Positions 8,543 through 18,523 are shown, numbered from the stretch's first letter. The stretch: 64,000 bases of DNA from Massilia antarctica (GCF_015689335.1 NZ_CP065053.1:3348001-3412000), one strand, 5' to 3'. A program made the numbers and translations. The notes: generated from the sequence alone by a model not told the origin.

Positions 8543-8983
8543 ATGATTTCCATCGGATCGGATGAGCTTCGGCGCATCCAGTATTTTATCTTCGCGGTCC
8601 AGCGGCTCAACGGCATGGCCGACGTCATCGCTACCTGGATGGCGCACGGGACCATGACTGCCTGGGATGGCACGCCGGCCCGCTTTGCCGACTGTGAAGC
8701 GGCGGCGATCGGGTATTTCGGCGCGCGCCCCGGACAGGAGGGGCTGCGGCGCGACTACCTGGCGGCGCTGCGGGCTGCGCAACAGATCGACCAGACCCTG
8801 GCCGCTTTCCTGGCCGGTGGCGCGCACGGCGATCTCGATGCCTTGCTGGAGCAGGCCAGCGCGGCGCTGAACCAGTTTGCTGGTGTGATCGACAGGCTGC
8901 CGGACTACCCCTGCGCGGAAATGGACGCCCCGGCCTTCAGAACGGAAGCGCGCCACTGTTTATCCCTGCGCCAGGCGGCATAG
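8543..8983 (+). CDS. Small alpha-helical hypothetical protein
   Basis: 146-residue protein of unknown function, predicted almost wholly helical (IQYFIFAVQRLNGMADVIA, LRAAQQIDQTLAAFLAGG). It has no signal peptide or membrane segment. ATG at 8543 is preceded by AGGAGA at 8 nt. It starts 25 nt after the secreted YD-like protein and is probably in the same transcript. A link between a cytosolic helical protein and that secreted product is inference only. Confidence 0.75.
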   Translation: MISIGSDELRRIQYFIFAVQRLNGMADVIATWMAHGTMTAWDGTPARFADCEAAAIGYFGARPGQEGLRRDYLAALRAAQQIDQTLAAFLAGGAHGDLDALLEQASAALNQFAGVIDRLPDYPCAEMDAPAFRTEARHCLSLRQAA

Positions 8984-9125
8984 CGGAGCATGGCTGAGCG
9001 CGGGCGGGGCCTGCCGGCCGCCCGCGAATAACTGCTGCGCCACGGGTGCGTGTTGGCTTATCATTGACATCCCGGCAAAGCGCTGCGCCGCGCACGTACT
9101 TTTCCAACTCAACCCACATGATGGT

Positions 9126-10250
9126 ATGCCCCCGAACAATGCCTTAATCCGCGCCAGCGGCCTCGATACCCTGCGCGCCGTCGCCATTGCACTCGTCCTG
9201 ATGTCTCATTATGATGGTTTTGTCAGCGGTAAGGACACCTTCGGCGTGGTGGGCAAGGTCGGCTGGACGGGGGTGGACCTGTTCTTCGTGCTCAGCGGTT
9301 ATCTGATCGGGAACCAGATTTTGTCGGCGATCGCGCGCAAGGAAACGTTTTCCCTGAAGGCGTTTTTCGCCAGGCGCCTGCTGCGCACCTTGCCGAATTA
9401 TTACTTCATGCTGGCCCTGTATTTCCTGCTGCCGCACCTGCTCAGCGGTTCGAGCACCGCGCCGCTGTGGCAATTCCTGACCTTCACGCAGAATATCGGC
9501 CTGGCCTATGGGCAAACGTTCAGCCATTCCTGGTCATTGTGTATCGAAGAGCAATTTTATCTGGCGCTGCCGCTGGTGGTGCTCGCGGTCGTGCGCTGCA
9601 GGCGGCCGCTGGCCATTGGATGGTGGCTTATCGGCGCTGCCATCGGCGCCGGCATGCTGGCGCGCGGGAGCGCGTTTGTGCTGCATGAGTACGATGCCTT
9701 TTCGGCGCAAACCTACTACGCCACCTGGTGCCGCTTCGACGAATTGCTGCCTGGTGTGGCCATCGCCCTGCTCAAGAACTTTCATGGCGCCCTGTACGAA
9801 AAGATCCTGGCAAAGGGCAATGTGTTATTGGTCGCCGGGCTGGCCGCCGTCGTCGCCACACTATATTGCGTGAAGCAGGAGTTGCCCGATACGATGATCT
9901 CGACCACCCTCGGCTTTTCCCTGCTCGCCATCGGCTACGCCGTGCTGGTCATGGCGGCGCTCAGTCCGGCCTCGCTTCTGGGGCGGATAAGAGTGCCCGG
10001 CGCTACCCAGCTGGCGCTGTGGTCGTACGCCATTTACCTGATCCACAAACCCATCTTCATGGTCGCCGCGCCGCGGTTGCGCGAGATGAAGGTCGATGTC
10101 AACGCGCCGCTGACCGTGCTGCTGCTGTTCGCCGTCAGCATCTTTGGCGGCTGGCTGCTGTTTCGCTGCGTGGAGACCCCGTTCATGCAGTTGCGCGCGC
10201 GCTGGTATCCCTCGCGGCGGGCAGCGCCGCAACTGGCAGCTGCGGCCTGA
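9126..10250 (+). CDS. Acyltransferase-3 family membrane protein
   Basis: 374-residue integral membrane O-acyltransferase of the OafA/NodX/ExoZ type, about ten hydrophobic segments. These proteins transfer acetyl or similar groups to periplasm-facing glycans. The N-terminal signature SGLDTLRAVAIALVLMSHYD holds the conserved Asp/Arg and catalytic His, followed by GVDLFFVLSGYLIG and FFARRLLRTLPNYY; WSLCIEEQFYL is the second motif. There is no SGNH domain, so it is the short form. ATG at 9126 is in frame; ATGs at 9118 and 9121 are not. It is one of three acyltransferase-3 proteins in the window. Confidence 0.88.
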   Translation: MPPNNALIRASGLDTLRAVAIALVLMSHYDGFVSGKDTFGVVGKVGWTGVDLFFVLSGYLIGNQILSAIARKETFSLKAFFARRLLRTLPNYYFMLALYFLLPHLLSGSSTAPLWQFLTFTQNIGLAYGQTFSHSWSLCIEEQFYLALPLVVLAVVRCRRPLAIGWWLIGAAIGAGMLARGSAFVLHEYDAFSAQTYYATWCRFDELLPGVAIALLKNFHGALYEKILAKGNVLLVAGLAAVVATLYCVKQELPDTMISTTLGFSLLAIGYAVLVMAALSPASLLGRIRVPGATQLALWSYAIYLIHKPIFMVAAPRLREMKVDVNAPLTVLLLFAVSIFGGWLLFRCVETPFMQLRARWYPSRRAAPQLAAAA

Positions 10251-10324
10251 CAAGGGGGTGTTGGCATGCCGCCCAGCATGGGAAAAACAGCTTGTGTATG
10301 GTTGAGCTTGCTTCGGAGAGGAGC

Positions 10325-10771
10325 TTACTTCGCGGGCGCAGGTGCGGGAGCCGCTGGCGCCACGGCTGCCTGGGGAATGGTGATGACGATGGGCGGTGGC
10401 TGCATGTGAGTCTCCGCCTGCGTTTTTTCCGTCATCTTTGATACGGTAAATATTGCTCCAATGCTGGCGAGGCCAAAGCCGACTACCCACTTAACAATAT
10501 CCATCATGCCTTTGTGCATATCGGCACGCATTTTTTCCATGTCGGCGCGCGTTTTTTCCATATCGGCGCGCATTTTTTCCATCTCCGCGTGCGTCTGCCC
10601 CATTTGCCTGGCCATGTCGGCACGCAGTTCGGCAAAGGCAGTGCGCAGTTCGGCAAAGCCAGTTTTCACGCTGGTATCGAAATTCGCCAGGCGCGCATCA
10701 ACCCGAGCCTCGGAGGCGTCGAGCTTCGCGTTGATCTCATCGTTGCTTGGGGTTGTCATTTGCTCCGCCAT
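10325..10771 (-). CDS. Coiled-coil protein with one C-terminal membrane segment
   Basis: 148 residues. About residues 10-85 form a heptad-like coiled coil with a short repeated block (MRADMEKTRADMEKMRADM). One membrane span follows (WVVGFGLASIGAIFTVSKM), then a Pro/Ala-rich tail (PAAPAPAPAK). The architecture resembles DUF1640/CCDC90-type or phage-type helical proteins anchored by the C-terminus. Function unknown. Start uncertain: ATG at 10771 has AGGA immediately before it, while a second ATG (MTTPSN, 10756) has GGAG only 3 nt upstream. Confidence 0.7.
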   Translation of the reverse strand: MAEQMTTPSNDEINAKLDASEARVDARLANFDTSVKTGFAELRTAFAELRADMARQMGQTHAEMEKMRADMEKTRADMEKMRADMHKGMMDIVKWVVGFGLASIGAIFTVSKMTEKTQAETHMQPPPIVITIPQAAVAPAAPAPAPAK

Positions 10772-11082
10772 TCCTGTTTCCGGAAGAGTTTGCTTTGCTT
10801 ATCGCATTCGCTGCGATGGGCAATATAGTGTATAGACCTCAACGGCGCTCGATGGTTTCGACCGCTCATGTATATTTTTTCGCGGGATCATCGTGGACTG
10901 GGGCGGGAAGGGCGATGGTCCGGGCGCAACAATCCGGATCAGCTGCGGTCATGTTTGATATGATTCGTCTTTCCCGGTGCGTGCCCGCGCGGGCGCGCCC
11001 CTGCCGCCCCACTGTCGTCAGCGACACCATTTACATTTCCGCAGCTACTGCGCAGCACGGCGGACATCATAGGTAAAATCAC
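10772..11082. other. Intergenic region without a supported gene
   Basis: 311 bases between the divergent coiled-coil gene and dusA. Nothing beyond ordinary promoter-like AT-rich stretches (around 10815-10845 and 10950-10975) could be supported. Confidence 0.5.
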
Positions 11083-12081
11083 TTGAAATCAACGAATTAC
11101 CGGGGCAGGACGCTCTCTATTGCCCCGATGATGGACTGGACCGACCGTCACTGCCGCAAGTTCCACCGCCAGATCACCCGCCATACCTGGCTCTACACCG
11201 AGATGGTGACCACCGGCGCGCTGGTGTACGGCGACGTCGAGCGCCATCTGCGCTTCAATGAAGAAGAGCATCCGGTCGCCCTGCAGCTGGGCGGCAGCGA
11301 TCCGGCCGACCTGGCCACCAGCGCCAGGCTGGGCCAGCAATGGGGTTACGATGAAATCAACCTGAACTGCGGCTGCCCGTCGGAGCGGGTGCAGAAGGGC
11401 GCGTTTGGCGCTTGCCTGATGGCCGAACCGCAACTGGTGGCCGATTGCGTGAAAGCCATGCGCGACGCCGTCACCATCGACGTCACCGTCAAGCACCGCA
11501 TCGGCATCGACCGCAACGAGGAGTACGGCTTCGTGCGCGATTTCGTCGGCACCATCGCCGATGCCGGCTGCAATACCTTCATCGTGCATGCGCGCAATGC
11601 CATTTTGAAGGGGCTGTCGCCCAAGGAAAACCGCGAGATTCCACCGCTCAAGTACGAGGTGGCCTACCAGCTCAAGCGCGAGTTCCCGGACCTGGAAATC
11701 ATCATCAACGGCGGCATCAAGACGTCCGACGAGATCGCGCTGCACCTGGCGCACGTCGACGGCGTGATGATGGGGCGCGAGGCTTACCATAATCCCTATG
11801 TCATGGCCGAGTACGATGCGCGCTTCTATGGCGACGCGGCGCCGGTCAAGTCGCGCGAGGAAGTGCTGGCCGCGATGATCCCGTATATTCAGGCGCAGCT
11901 GGAGCTGCATGCGGCGCGCGGCTTGAAATTGAACAGCATCACCCGTCACATGCTGGGGCTGATGGCCGGGCTGGGCGGTGCGCGCAGTTTCCGCCAGGTG
12001 ATGTCGGACCCGAAACGGCTGGCCGCGGCCGATCCGCACCTGCTGCTCGAAGCGGCCGCCGGGATGCGTCGCGCGTCGTAA
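11083..12081 (+). CDS. dusA: tRNA-dihydrouridine(20/20a) synthase DusA
   Basis: 332-residue FMN- and NADPH-dependent enzyme that reduces uridines 20/20a in the tRNA D-loop. The sequence starts with the flavin-binding TIM-barrel strand LSIAPMMDWTDRHCRKFHRQ and contains the Dus motif NLNCGCPSERVQKGAFGACL, whose last Cys is the catalytic proton donor. KHRIGID, FIVHARNA and IINGGIKT are further active-site strands; GRGLG-type DusA ending is replaced by LGLMAGLGGARSFRQ. Length is normal. The start is a TTG at 11083; no better codon lies between it and the conserved domain except internal ATGs that would cut the first strand. Confidence 0.95.
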   Translation: MKSTNYRGRTLSIAPMMDWTDRHCRKFHRQITRHTWLYTEMVTTGALVYGDVERHLRFNEEEHPVALQLGGSDPADLATSARLGQQWGYDEINLNCGCPSERVQKGAFGACLMAEPQLVADCVKAMRDAVTIDVTVKHRIGIDRNEEYGFVRDFVGTIADAGCNTFIVHARNAILKGLSPKENREIPPLKYEVAYQLKREFPDLEIIINGGIKTSDEIALHLAHVDGVMMGREAYHNPYVMAEYDARFYGDAAPVKSREEVLAAMIPYIQAQLELHAARGLKLNSITRHMLGLMAGLGGARSFRQVMSDPKRLAAADPHLLLEAAAGMRRAS

Positions 12082-12172
12082 CGTCGGGCGCCGTAGCGTC
12101 GGGCGCCGTAGCATCGGGGCGCCCCAAGGTCGGGCATCGCAAGGTCGGGCAGCGCAAGGTCTGGCGCCGCAG
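12082..12172. repeat. Degenerate 15-bp tandem repeat after dusA stop
   Basis: About six units, two of them exact (CGTCGGGCGCCGTAG at 12082-12096 and 12097-12111), the rest decaying to GTCGGGCATCGCAAG and GTCGGGCAGCGCAAG. The array begins directly after the stop codon of dusA. Confidence 0.7.
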
Positions 12173-12329
12173 GCAGCCCTGTGTCCTTCCCGTCCGCCAG
12201 CATCGCCCCTGTTCTCCTCACCGCTTTCCCTCCGCATGCCTGGGCTTGACCGGGCGTGCGCGACCTCCTCTGCGCGCCGTATAGTTCCATTAAAGAAACT
12301 ATATTTTAATTGCACAAACGCATTTTTAC

Positions 12330-12359
12330 TTGCCTTATAGCAAAAAACACCTCTATAAT
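12330..12359 (+). promoter_or_regulatory. Sigma-70-like promoter upstream of the MCP gene
   Basis: TTGCCT (12330-12335), 18 nt, TATAAT (12354-12359), in a locally AT-rich stretch. It would give a leader of about 235 nt. No other gene start lies between it and the MCP at 12603. The remaining sequence 12360-12602 shows nothing else supportable. Confidence 0.5.
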
Positions 12360-12602
12360 CCCCCTATCTTTTGCCTGTTTTGCAATCGGCGCAAGCTGAT
12401 TCGTCTCTGTTGTTCTGTTGAAACAATTCGTTCTCGAATCAACTTTTTTGCATGCGCAGTCACTGTTTTGATTTATCCTAAATGGAACGCAGATCGCCAG
12501 GCGTTTCTTCAAAGACAGCATCGAGCCGGTCGCATCCAGAGCCTACAGTACCCGTCGTTACCCTAGCTAATTCGATCAATAGTTCCATAGAAAAGACGCG
12601 AA

Positions 12603-14351
12603 ATGAATTTATCCAACATGAAGGTCGGCACCCGTTTAGGCCTGGGATTTGTCCTGGTCCTGTCGTTTCTGGTCGCGGTCACCATCGTCGGCATCATTAG
12701 CATGGCGCAAATCCAGGCGCGCCTGGATAACGTGGTCGGCGTCAACAATGTGGTGACCCGTCTCGTGATCGATATGCGTACCAATGTCAGCGAGCGCATC
12801 GTGTCGCTGCGCATCCTGACCCTGATGACCGATCCGGCCGACATGGAACCGGAAATGAAGCGCATCAAGGAGCAAACCGGCCGCTACGGCGACGCCGAGA
12901 AAAAGCTGAGCGAGAAGTTCGCCGCCGGCGCCTCGGCCGAGGAAAAGAGCTTGCTGGCCCAGATCAAGGAACACGAAGCGCTGGCCATGCCGGCCCTGGC
13001 CAAGGCGTCCGACCTGTGGCTGGCCAACAAGGCCGAAGACGCGACCCGCGTGATGATCAAGGAAATCCGTCCGGTTCAGAAAAAATGGATGGAAGCGCTG
13101 GAACAACTGGCCGCCCTGGAAGACAAACTCAATAGCGCAGCACAAAAAGACGCCGAACGCGGCTTCGAAAATGCCCGCATGACCATGCTGATCCTGGGCG
13201 GCGTCGCCATCCTGCTAGGCGGCATCGCGGCCGTCTTCATCACCCGCGGCCTGCTCAAGCAGCTCGGCGGCGAGCCGGACTACACCGCCAGGATCGCCAG
13301 CAGCATCGCCCACGGCGACCTGTCGGTCCACATCGATACCAGCGGCGCCGACAAGGGCAGCCTGCTGATGGAAGTGCGCGAAATGCGCAACAGCCTGAAA
13401 GATATCGTCGGCCAGGTGCGCGGCGGCACCGAAACCATCGGCACCGCCTCGCGTGAAATCGCGGCCGGCAATATCGACCTGTCCTCGCGTACCGAAATGC
13501 AAGCCAGCGCCCTCGAAAAGACCGCCTCGGCGATGGAAGAATTGACCTCGACCGTGAAACAGAATGCCGACAATGCCCGCGAAGCCAATCAGCTCGCCGC
13601 CAGCGCCTCGGACGTGGCCCGCAAGGGTGGCGAAGTGGTGTCGCAAGTGGTCGACACCATGGGCTCGATCAACGCCTCGGCCAACAAGATTGTCGACATC
13701 ATCGGCGTGATCGATGGCATCGCTTTCCAGACCAATATCCTGGCGCTGAACGCGGCGGTGGAAGCGGCCCGTGCCGGCGAACAGGGCCGCGGTTTCGCGG
13801 TGGTCGCCTCGGAAGTGCGCAACCTGGCGCAGCGTTCGGCGGCGGCGGCGAAAGAAATCAAGAACCTGATCGGCGATTCGGTCGAGAAGGTCGAGCGCGG
13901 CAGCAAGCTGGTCGGCCAGGCCGGCGTGACGATGGATGAAGTCGTCGCCAGCGTCAAGCGGGTCACCGACATCATGGGCGAAATCGCCAACGCCAGCCAG
14001 GAACAGAGCGCCGGCATCGAGCAAGTGAATATGTCGATCATCGAGATGGACAGCATGACCCAGCAGAACGCGGCCCTGGTCGAACAGGCCGCCGCCGCCG
14101 CGCAGAGCCTGCAGGACCAGGCCAGCGAGCTGGCGCACGTGGTCAGCATCTTCAAGCTGATCGAAGGCGAGGAAACCCATGTCGCCGCGCCTTCCTCGAT
14201 GGCAATGGCAGCACCGGCGCGTCCGGCCAAGCCGGCGCCGCTGCGCGTGGCCAAGCCGGTCCTGAAACGTCCGGCGCCGGCTGCGGCAGCGCCCGCCAAG
14301 CCGAAAAAAGCGGCCGCCACCAGCGGCAGCGAGGAATGGGAAGAATTCTGA
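12603..14351 (+). CDS. Methyl-accepting chemotaxis protein
   Basis: 582-residue transmembrane chemoreceptor controlling CheA at the cell pole. Order: TM1 ~residues 10-32, periplasmic four-helix-bundle sensor ~35-190, TM2 ~195-215 ([20 protein letters not shown]), HAMP, and a class 36H signalling domain. The hairpin tip is near [20 protein letters not shown] and [19 protein letters not shown]. An Ala/Pro/Lys-rich linker leads to the C-terminal EEWEEF, matching the xWxxF pentapeptide that tethers CheR/CheB, so this is a high-abundance, self-adapting type of receptor. The ligand cannot be inferred. It is monocistronic. Confidence 0.95.
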   Translation: MNLSNMKVGTRLGLGFVLVLSFLVAVTIVGIISMAQIQARLDNVVGVNNVVTRLVIDMRTNVSERIVSLRILTLMTDPADMEPEMKRIKEQTGRYGDAEKKLSEKFAAGASAEEKSLLAQIKEHEALAMPALAKASDLWLANKAEDATRVMIKEIRPVQKKWMEALEQLAALEDKLNSAAQKDAERGFENARMTMLILGGVAILLGGIAAVFITRGLLKQLGGEPDYTARIASSIAHGDLSVHIDTSGADKGSLLMEVREMRNSLKDIVGQVRGGTETIGTASREIAAGNIDLSSRTEMQASALEKTASAMEELTSTVKQNADNAREANQLAASASDVARKGGEVVSQVVDTMGSINASANKIVDIIGVIDGIAFQTNILALNAAVEAARAGEQGRGFAVVASEVRNLAQRSAAAAKEIKNLIGDSVEKVERGSKLVGQAGVTMDEVVASVKRVTDIMGEIANASQEQSAGIEQVNMSIIEMDSMTQQNAALVEQAAAAAQSLQDQASELAHVVSIFKLIEGEETHVAAPSSMAMAAPARPAKPAPLRVAKPVLKRPAPAAAAPAKPKKAAATSGSEEWEEF

Positions 14352-14471
14352 TCCATTTCCCGGCCGGCCGGCAAGGGCGGGGCGGGATGGACGGACTAGT
14401 GCAGTGCAAGCTGCAGCGTTAGCGCCGACGTGATGCAGGCGCGAGGTGGTACTTATTGTCAGGGAAATTGT

Positions 14472-14813
14472 ATGTTGACCTCTACGCGTTGGATGAGTGT
14501 GATCGGCGGCTTGCTGGTGTGCGGCGCCGCCGCCGCGGGCGAAGTACCGGCCAGTTTCGATGCCGCCAAGTGCAAGGCCGAGTATCCCAAGGCGTCGCTG
14601 ATGAACGAGGAACAGGGCACGGTGTCGATGTCCTTCCTGGTCGGCCCGGACGGCTCGGTGATCGAATCAAAGCTGGAAAAAACCAGCGGCTTCAAGAATC
14701 TCGACAAGGCCGCCATCAAGTCGATCAGCGCCTGCAAGTTCAAACCCGGCACCAAGGATGGCGCCCCGGCCCAGACCTGGGCCAAGGTCGACTACGCCTG
14801 GAAACTCGACTGA
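14472..14813 (+). CDS. Periplasmic TonB-C-terminal-like protein
   Basis: 113 residues with a signal peptide (MLTSTRWMSVIGGLLVCGAA-A-AG) and a stand-alone TonB C-terminal-like domain: GTVSMSFLVGPDGSVIESKL, then KTSGFKNLDKAAIKSISACK and the final strand AKVDYAWKL. Two Cys (CKAEYP, SACKFK) could pair. It lacks the TonB transmembrane anchor and Pro-rich spacer, so it is not the energy transducer itself. ATG at 14472 follows AGGGA at 6 nt. The reading frame extends 14 codons upstream, but that would bury the signal sequence. Confidence 0.8.
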   Translation: MLTSTRWMSVIGGLLVCGAAAAGEVPASFDAAKCKAEYPKASLMNEEQGTVSMSFLVGPDGSVIESKLEKTSGFKNLDKAAIKSISACKFKPGTKDGAPAQTWAKVDYAWKLD

Positions 14814-14936
14814 TCCGCTAGCTTCGTTCCACGCGGCCGCTCCGCCCGGACCGGCCGCGGCAAAACCCTTGTTTCAGCCGCGCAGCCGGGCTGGCGCTCG
14901 CCACCGGCCCAGTTTACATATGTCGCTCGCGCATGT

Positions 14937-16172
14937 ATGGTCGCGCGCATGCACACCAAACTCCTCATTGCCGCTGCCTGTTTGCTGGGCCTGTTTTCGA
15001 CCATCGGCGCCGCGCTGCCCTATCCCATCCTGCCGCCCCTGTTCGCGGCGGGCGCCGGCAATGGCCTGAACGCCTTCCTCGGCCTGCCGCCCAAGATGCT
15101 GTTCGGCCTGGCCCTGACCATCAATCCGCTCGGCCTGCTGATCGGCAATACCCTGCTCGGCCCGCTGTCGGACCGCTACGGCCGCCGTCCGCTGCTGATG
15201 CTCACCACCTTCGGCGCCGCCCTCGGCCATGTGCTGACGGCGCTGGCGCTGCTGCTCGAATCGTATCCGCTGTTTATCCTGGCCCGCTTCGGCACTGGCC
15301 TCCTGGAAGGTAACGGCGCCGTGGTGCGCGCCATGCTGGCCGACCGCCTCGACGGCGAGCTGCGCGTGCGCGCGCTGTCGTGGCTGAACGGCGCTTTCTA
15401 TTTGGGCTGGCTGGCCGGGCCGCTGCTGGCTGGCGCCACGGTGGTGTTGGGTATCACCGTGCCGTTCTGGATCGCGGCCGGCGCGCTGGTGCTGACTACG
15501 GCGCTGGTGGCGGCGGTGCTGCCGCGCGAGGCCGCCTCGCTTGCCACGACCTCGTGGTGGCAGGTGGCGCGCCACCAGCATGCATTCCACCTGCTGCGCC
15601 ATGCCGAGCTGCGCACACTGTTCATCGTCCAGTTCGCCTATACCTGCGGGGTGACGGCCTTTTACGAGTTTTATCCCTTGTGGCTGGTGGAATTTCCCGG
15701 CTACGGCGCGCCCGGCATCGCCTGGATCACGGCCGGCCTGTGCGCAGTGATGACTTTCACGGCCGTGTTCGCCGGTCGCCCGAGCCGCATCGCACCGCTG
15801 CGGCGGGCCGCCTGGAGCGCCTGCGGCGGCGCCGCCGCCATCGCCGCGCTGGCGCTGGGCAATGTGTGGGTGGGCTTGGCGGCGATCGTGCTGTTCGGCA
15901 TTCCGAATGCGTTTTATAACGCCATCGTGCCGGGCTGGTGCGCGGAGCGTTTCGGCGCGCTGGGGCAGGGCGCGGTGATGGGTTTGCTGTCGACCACGTT
16001 TTGCCTGGCCAATATCGTCATGGCCCTGGCCGGGTCGGTGCTGACCCTGGCCGATACGCGCCTGGTGCTGGGGCTGGGCGCCGTGCTGTCGGCCTGGGCC
16101 GGATGGCGCCTGCTGGGCTGGCGCCTGCGGATGGCGGGCCCCGCCGTGCCGGGCGGGACCGCCGAAGGTTGA
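14937..16172 (+). CDS. MFS transporter (TetA/drug-antiporter type)
   Basis: 411-residue major facilitator superfamily carrier with 12 predicted spans in the inner membrane. MFS motif A is seen in loop 2-3 (GPLSDRYGRRPLLML), and GTGLLEGNGAVVRAMLAD fits the TM4-5 region of proton antiporters. The ATG at 14937 gives MVARMHTK; the second ATG (14949) is an equally plausible start. Substrate unknown. It ends 7 nt from the convergent acyltransferase gene. Confidence 0.85.
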   Translation: MVARMHTKLLIAAACLLGLFSTIGAALPYPILPPLFAAGAGNGLNAFLGLPPKMLFGLALTINPLGLLIGNTLLGPLSDRYGRRPLLMLTTFGAALGHVLTALALLLESYPLFILARFGTGLLEGNGAVVRAMLADRLDGELRVRALSWLNGAFYLGWLAGPLLAGATVVLGITVPFWIAAGALVLTTALVAAVLPREAASLATTSWWQVARHQHAFHLLRHAELRTLFIVQFAYTCGVTAFYEFYPLWLVEFPGYGAPGIAWITAGLCAVMTFTAVFAGRPSRIAPLRRAAWSACGGAAAIAALALGNVWVGLAAIVLFGIPNAFYNAIVPGWCAERFGALGQGAVMGLLSTTFCLANIVMALAGSVLTLADTRLVLGLGAVLSAWAGWRLLGWRLRMAGPAVPGGTAEG

Positions 16173-16179
16173 CGCGGGG

Positions 16180-18225
16180 TCAGCCGGCCGGGGGCGGGCT
16201 GGCCTGGGCTGTCGGCTGGGTCCGCGTGGCCGCGCTGGCGCCTGCCGGGGCGCGCAGCATGGTCGGATCGAGGAAGCTGGCGGCGCGCCGGCTGTAGGCG
16301 GGACGCATGTGGATGGTGTCCGTGTACAGCGGCGCGCCGCTGTCGTCGAGCACGGGGCAGAGATTATCCTTGCACATGAATTGGGCCGGTTCGATGACGA
16401 TGGCGCCGGTGTCGGCGGCAATCGCGGTCAGGCGCGCCAGCGGCGCGGCGTTGCGCTGGCGGTAGTCGGCCAGGTCGAAGGCGGGGACCTTGGGCAGCGG
16501 CGCGATGGAACCGAAACGCGAGCCGGTGTACATCGATTGCGGATCGAAGGCGGCGCCGGCCGGCGGTTGCAGCACCAGGAACACGCGCTTGCCGTTCTTG
16601 CGCAAGGTGGCCAGGCTGTCGTGCAGTGAGGCGTAAGCCAGTTCCTGGGCGTCGGGCGCCGGGAAGGCTTTGCTGACGCCGCCTTTTTCGAACAGCAGTT
16701 CGCGCTGGCCGGCATTGAAATAGCCGTACCAGGCCGCGCCCACCACCACGGTGTCGACTTGCGCACTGTTGGCCAGTGCGTAGGCAGCCCTCACCGTCTT
16801 GGGACACAGCGGGAAGCGGATCTGCGGCAGGCGCACCGTGTTCTCGATCGGCGGACAGCCGCCGGCCGTGGCGAAGATGACGCTGCTAAAGCGCGCCGGA
16901 TCGCTGGCCACCGCATGTTCGATGCGCGGGCCGTACTGCTGCATCACGGAGTCGCCCAGGAACACGGTCAGGCCCGGCCCGCGGCTGAGCGCCTTCTGGA
17001 ACACCACGCCCTCGTAGCGCATCGGCGCCAGGGTCGGGCCGGGGAACTGGCTATCGTTCAGGGCCGCCAGGTAAGACTCGGCGCCGTGGGTATCGATGCG
17101 TTCGCGCAGCAGGCTGGTGCTGATCGTCAGGCCGAGCACGGCGATGGCGACCATGCCCAGGCCCAGCGACCAGGTCACGCGGTTGCGGTCGCGCCGTTCG
17201 CGCAGCGGGATTTCGACCAGGCGCCAGGTGAGCCAGGCCAGCACGAAACCGGCGCCGATCAGGGCCAGCTTGAGGAGCGTCGGCGGCTTCTGGCCGTAGA
17301 TGATATGGCCGTAGGACAGCAGCGGCCAGTGCCACAGGTACAGGGGATAGCTGATCAGTCCGATCGCGACGGGCAGGCGTCGGCTGAGCAGCAGGCGGTT
17401 CAGCAAGCCATTCTTGCCGGCCAGGATCAGCATGCAGGCGCCGCCGACCGGCAGCATGGCCCACCAGCCGGGGAACAGCGATTGCGCATTGGTCAGCCAG
17501 AACGCCAGGCCGAGCAGCAGCGCGCCGCCCAGGGACAGCGCCGTGCCATGCCGTTCGAAGCGCTGCGCCTGGTGCAGGTTCAGCCAGGCGACCACGCCGC
17601 CGGCCATCAGCTCCCAGAAGCGGGTGAGCGGCGAGAAGAACGCGGCCACCGGATGGTCGCTCACGAGCAGCACGTTGGCGCTCATCGAGATCACGAAGAT
17701 GACGCCGGCCACCCACAGGAAGCGCAGCTTGCGCGAGAACACCAGCCACAGGATCAGCGGCCACAGGATGTAGAACTGTTCCTCGACCCCGAGCGACCAC
17801 AGGTGCAGGAAGGGCTTGGTGATGCCGTCATTGTCGAAGTAGCCCGCTTCGTTCCACAGCACCAGGTTCGACACGAAGGTGGTGCCGGCCACGGCGTGCT
17901 TGCCGATCTGCTGGAATTCGCCGCGCAGCAGAACCACCCAGCCGAAGGCGAGGGTGGCCAGCATGACGACTGTCAGGGCCGGGAAAATGCGGCGGATGCG
18001 GCGCACGTAAAAATCGGCGATGCTGAACTTGCCCTTTTCGAGCTGCGAAATCAGGATCGAGGTAATCAGGAAGCCGGAAATGACGAAGAAAATGTCGACG
18101 CCCACGAAGCCGCCAGCGAACCAGGTCGGCCAGGCGTGGAACAGGATGACGGCGATGACCGCCAGCGCACGCATGCCATCGATATCGGGCCGGTAGGCGA
18201 GGGCGCCCGCGTGCGCGGTATGCAA
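16180..18225 (-). CDS. OafA/YrhL-type acyltransferase with SGNH domain
   Basis: 681 residues. The N-terminal ~370 form the acyltransferase-3 membrane domain (YRPDIDGMRALAVIAVILFH, GVDIFFVISGFLIT, WSLGVEEQFYILWPL). The C-terminal ~300 are a periplasmic SGNH hydrolase-like domain with the GDS motif (TVFLGDSVMQQYG), ending near DTIHMRPAYSRRAASF, where Asp/His of the triad are expected. Such proteins O-acetylate O-antigen, peptidoglycan or exopolysaccharide. The annotated start is TTG at 18225, but the only well-placed Shine-Dalgarno (GGAG, minus strand 18247-18244) lies 6 nt before an in-frame ATT at 18237, four codons upstream. Confidence 0.92.
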   Translation of the reverse strand: MHTAHAGALAYRPDIDGMRALAVIAVILFHAWPTWFAGGFVGVDIFFVISGFLITSILISQLEKGKFSIADFYVRRIRRIFPALTVVMLATLAFGWVVLLRGEFQQIGKHAVAGTTFVSNLVLWNEAGYFDNDGITKPFLHLWSLGVEEQFYILWPLILWLVFSRKLRFLWVAGVIFVISMSANVLLVSDHPVAAFFSPLTRFWELMAGGVVAWLNLHQAQRFERHGTALSLGGALLLGLAFWLTNAQSLFPGWWAMLPVGGACMLILAGKNGLLNRLLLSRRLPVAIGLISYPLYLWHWPLLSYGHIIYGQKPPTLLKLALIGAGFVLAWLTWRLVEIPLRERRDRNRVTWSLGLGMVAIAVLGLTISTSLLRERIDTHGAESYLAALNDSQFPGPTLAPMRYEGVVFQKALSRGPGLTVFLGDSVMQQYGPRIEHAVASDPARFSSVIFATAGGCPPIENTVRLPQIRFPLCPKTVRAAYALANSAQVDTVVVGAAWYGYFNAGQRELLFEKGGVSKAFPAPDAQELAYASLHDSLATLRKNGKRVFLVLQPPAGAAFDPQSMYTGSRFGSIAPLPKVPAFDLADYRQRNAAPLARLTAIAADTGAIVIEPAQFMCKDNLCPVLDDSGAPLYTDTIHMRPAYSRRAASFLDPTMLRAPAGASAATRTQPTAQASPPPAG

Positions 18226-18523
18226 ATTGGTTTGAATGACTGTCTCCAGGAAAAATTAAGTAAAAAACAATGCCGACAACACGCGCATTATAGTGGAAGC
18301 GCCCAGCTGGCTTGTGAATAGTTCAATTCGGTGCGTGGATAAAGCTTCTCGAAAACACCCTGCAGTTTTGCCTTTTCCCCGGTTCGACTGCGCTCCCGGG
18401 GTGGCGTTCCCATTCAATCGCGACGGGTACGATGCGATCAAATCCGGGCCCGCGCCGCCATGGTGGCGGCCCAGGAAATCGTGCAGCGGCAATGCGCGCG
18501 GGACGGCATCGCACCGGCCGGGT

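Noticed and set aside
14874..16421. 515-codon minus-strand frame opposite the MFS gene
   Set aside because: Shadow of an MFS gene with motif A and regular membrane spans.
16759..18321. 520-codon plus-strand frame opposite the OafA-type gene
   Set aside because: Gln/Arg/Ala-rich shadow; the minus strand carries the acyltransferase motifs.
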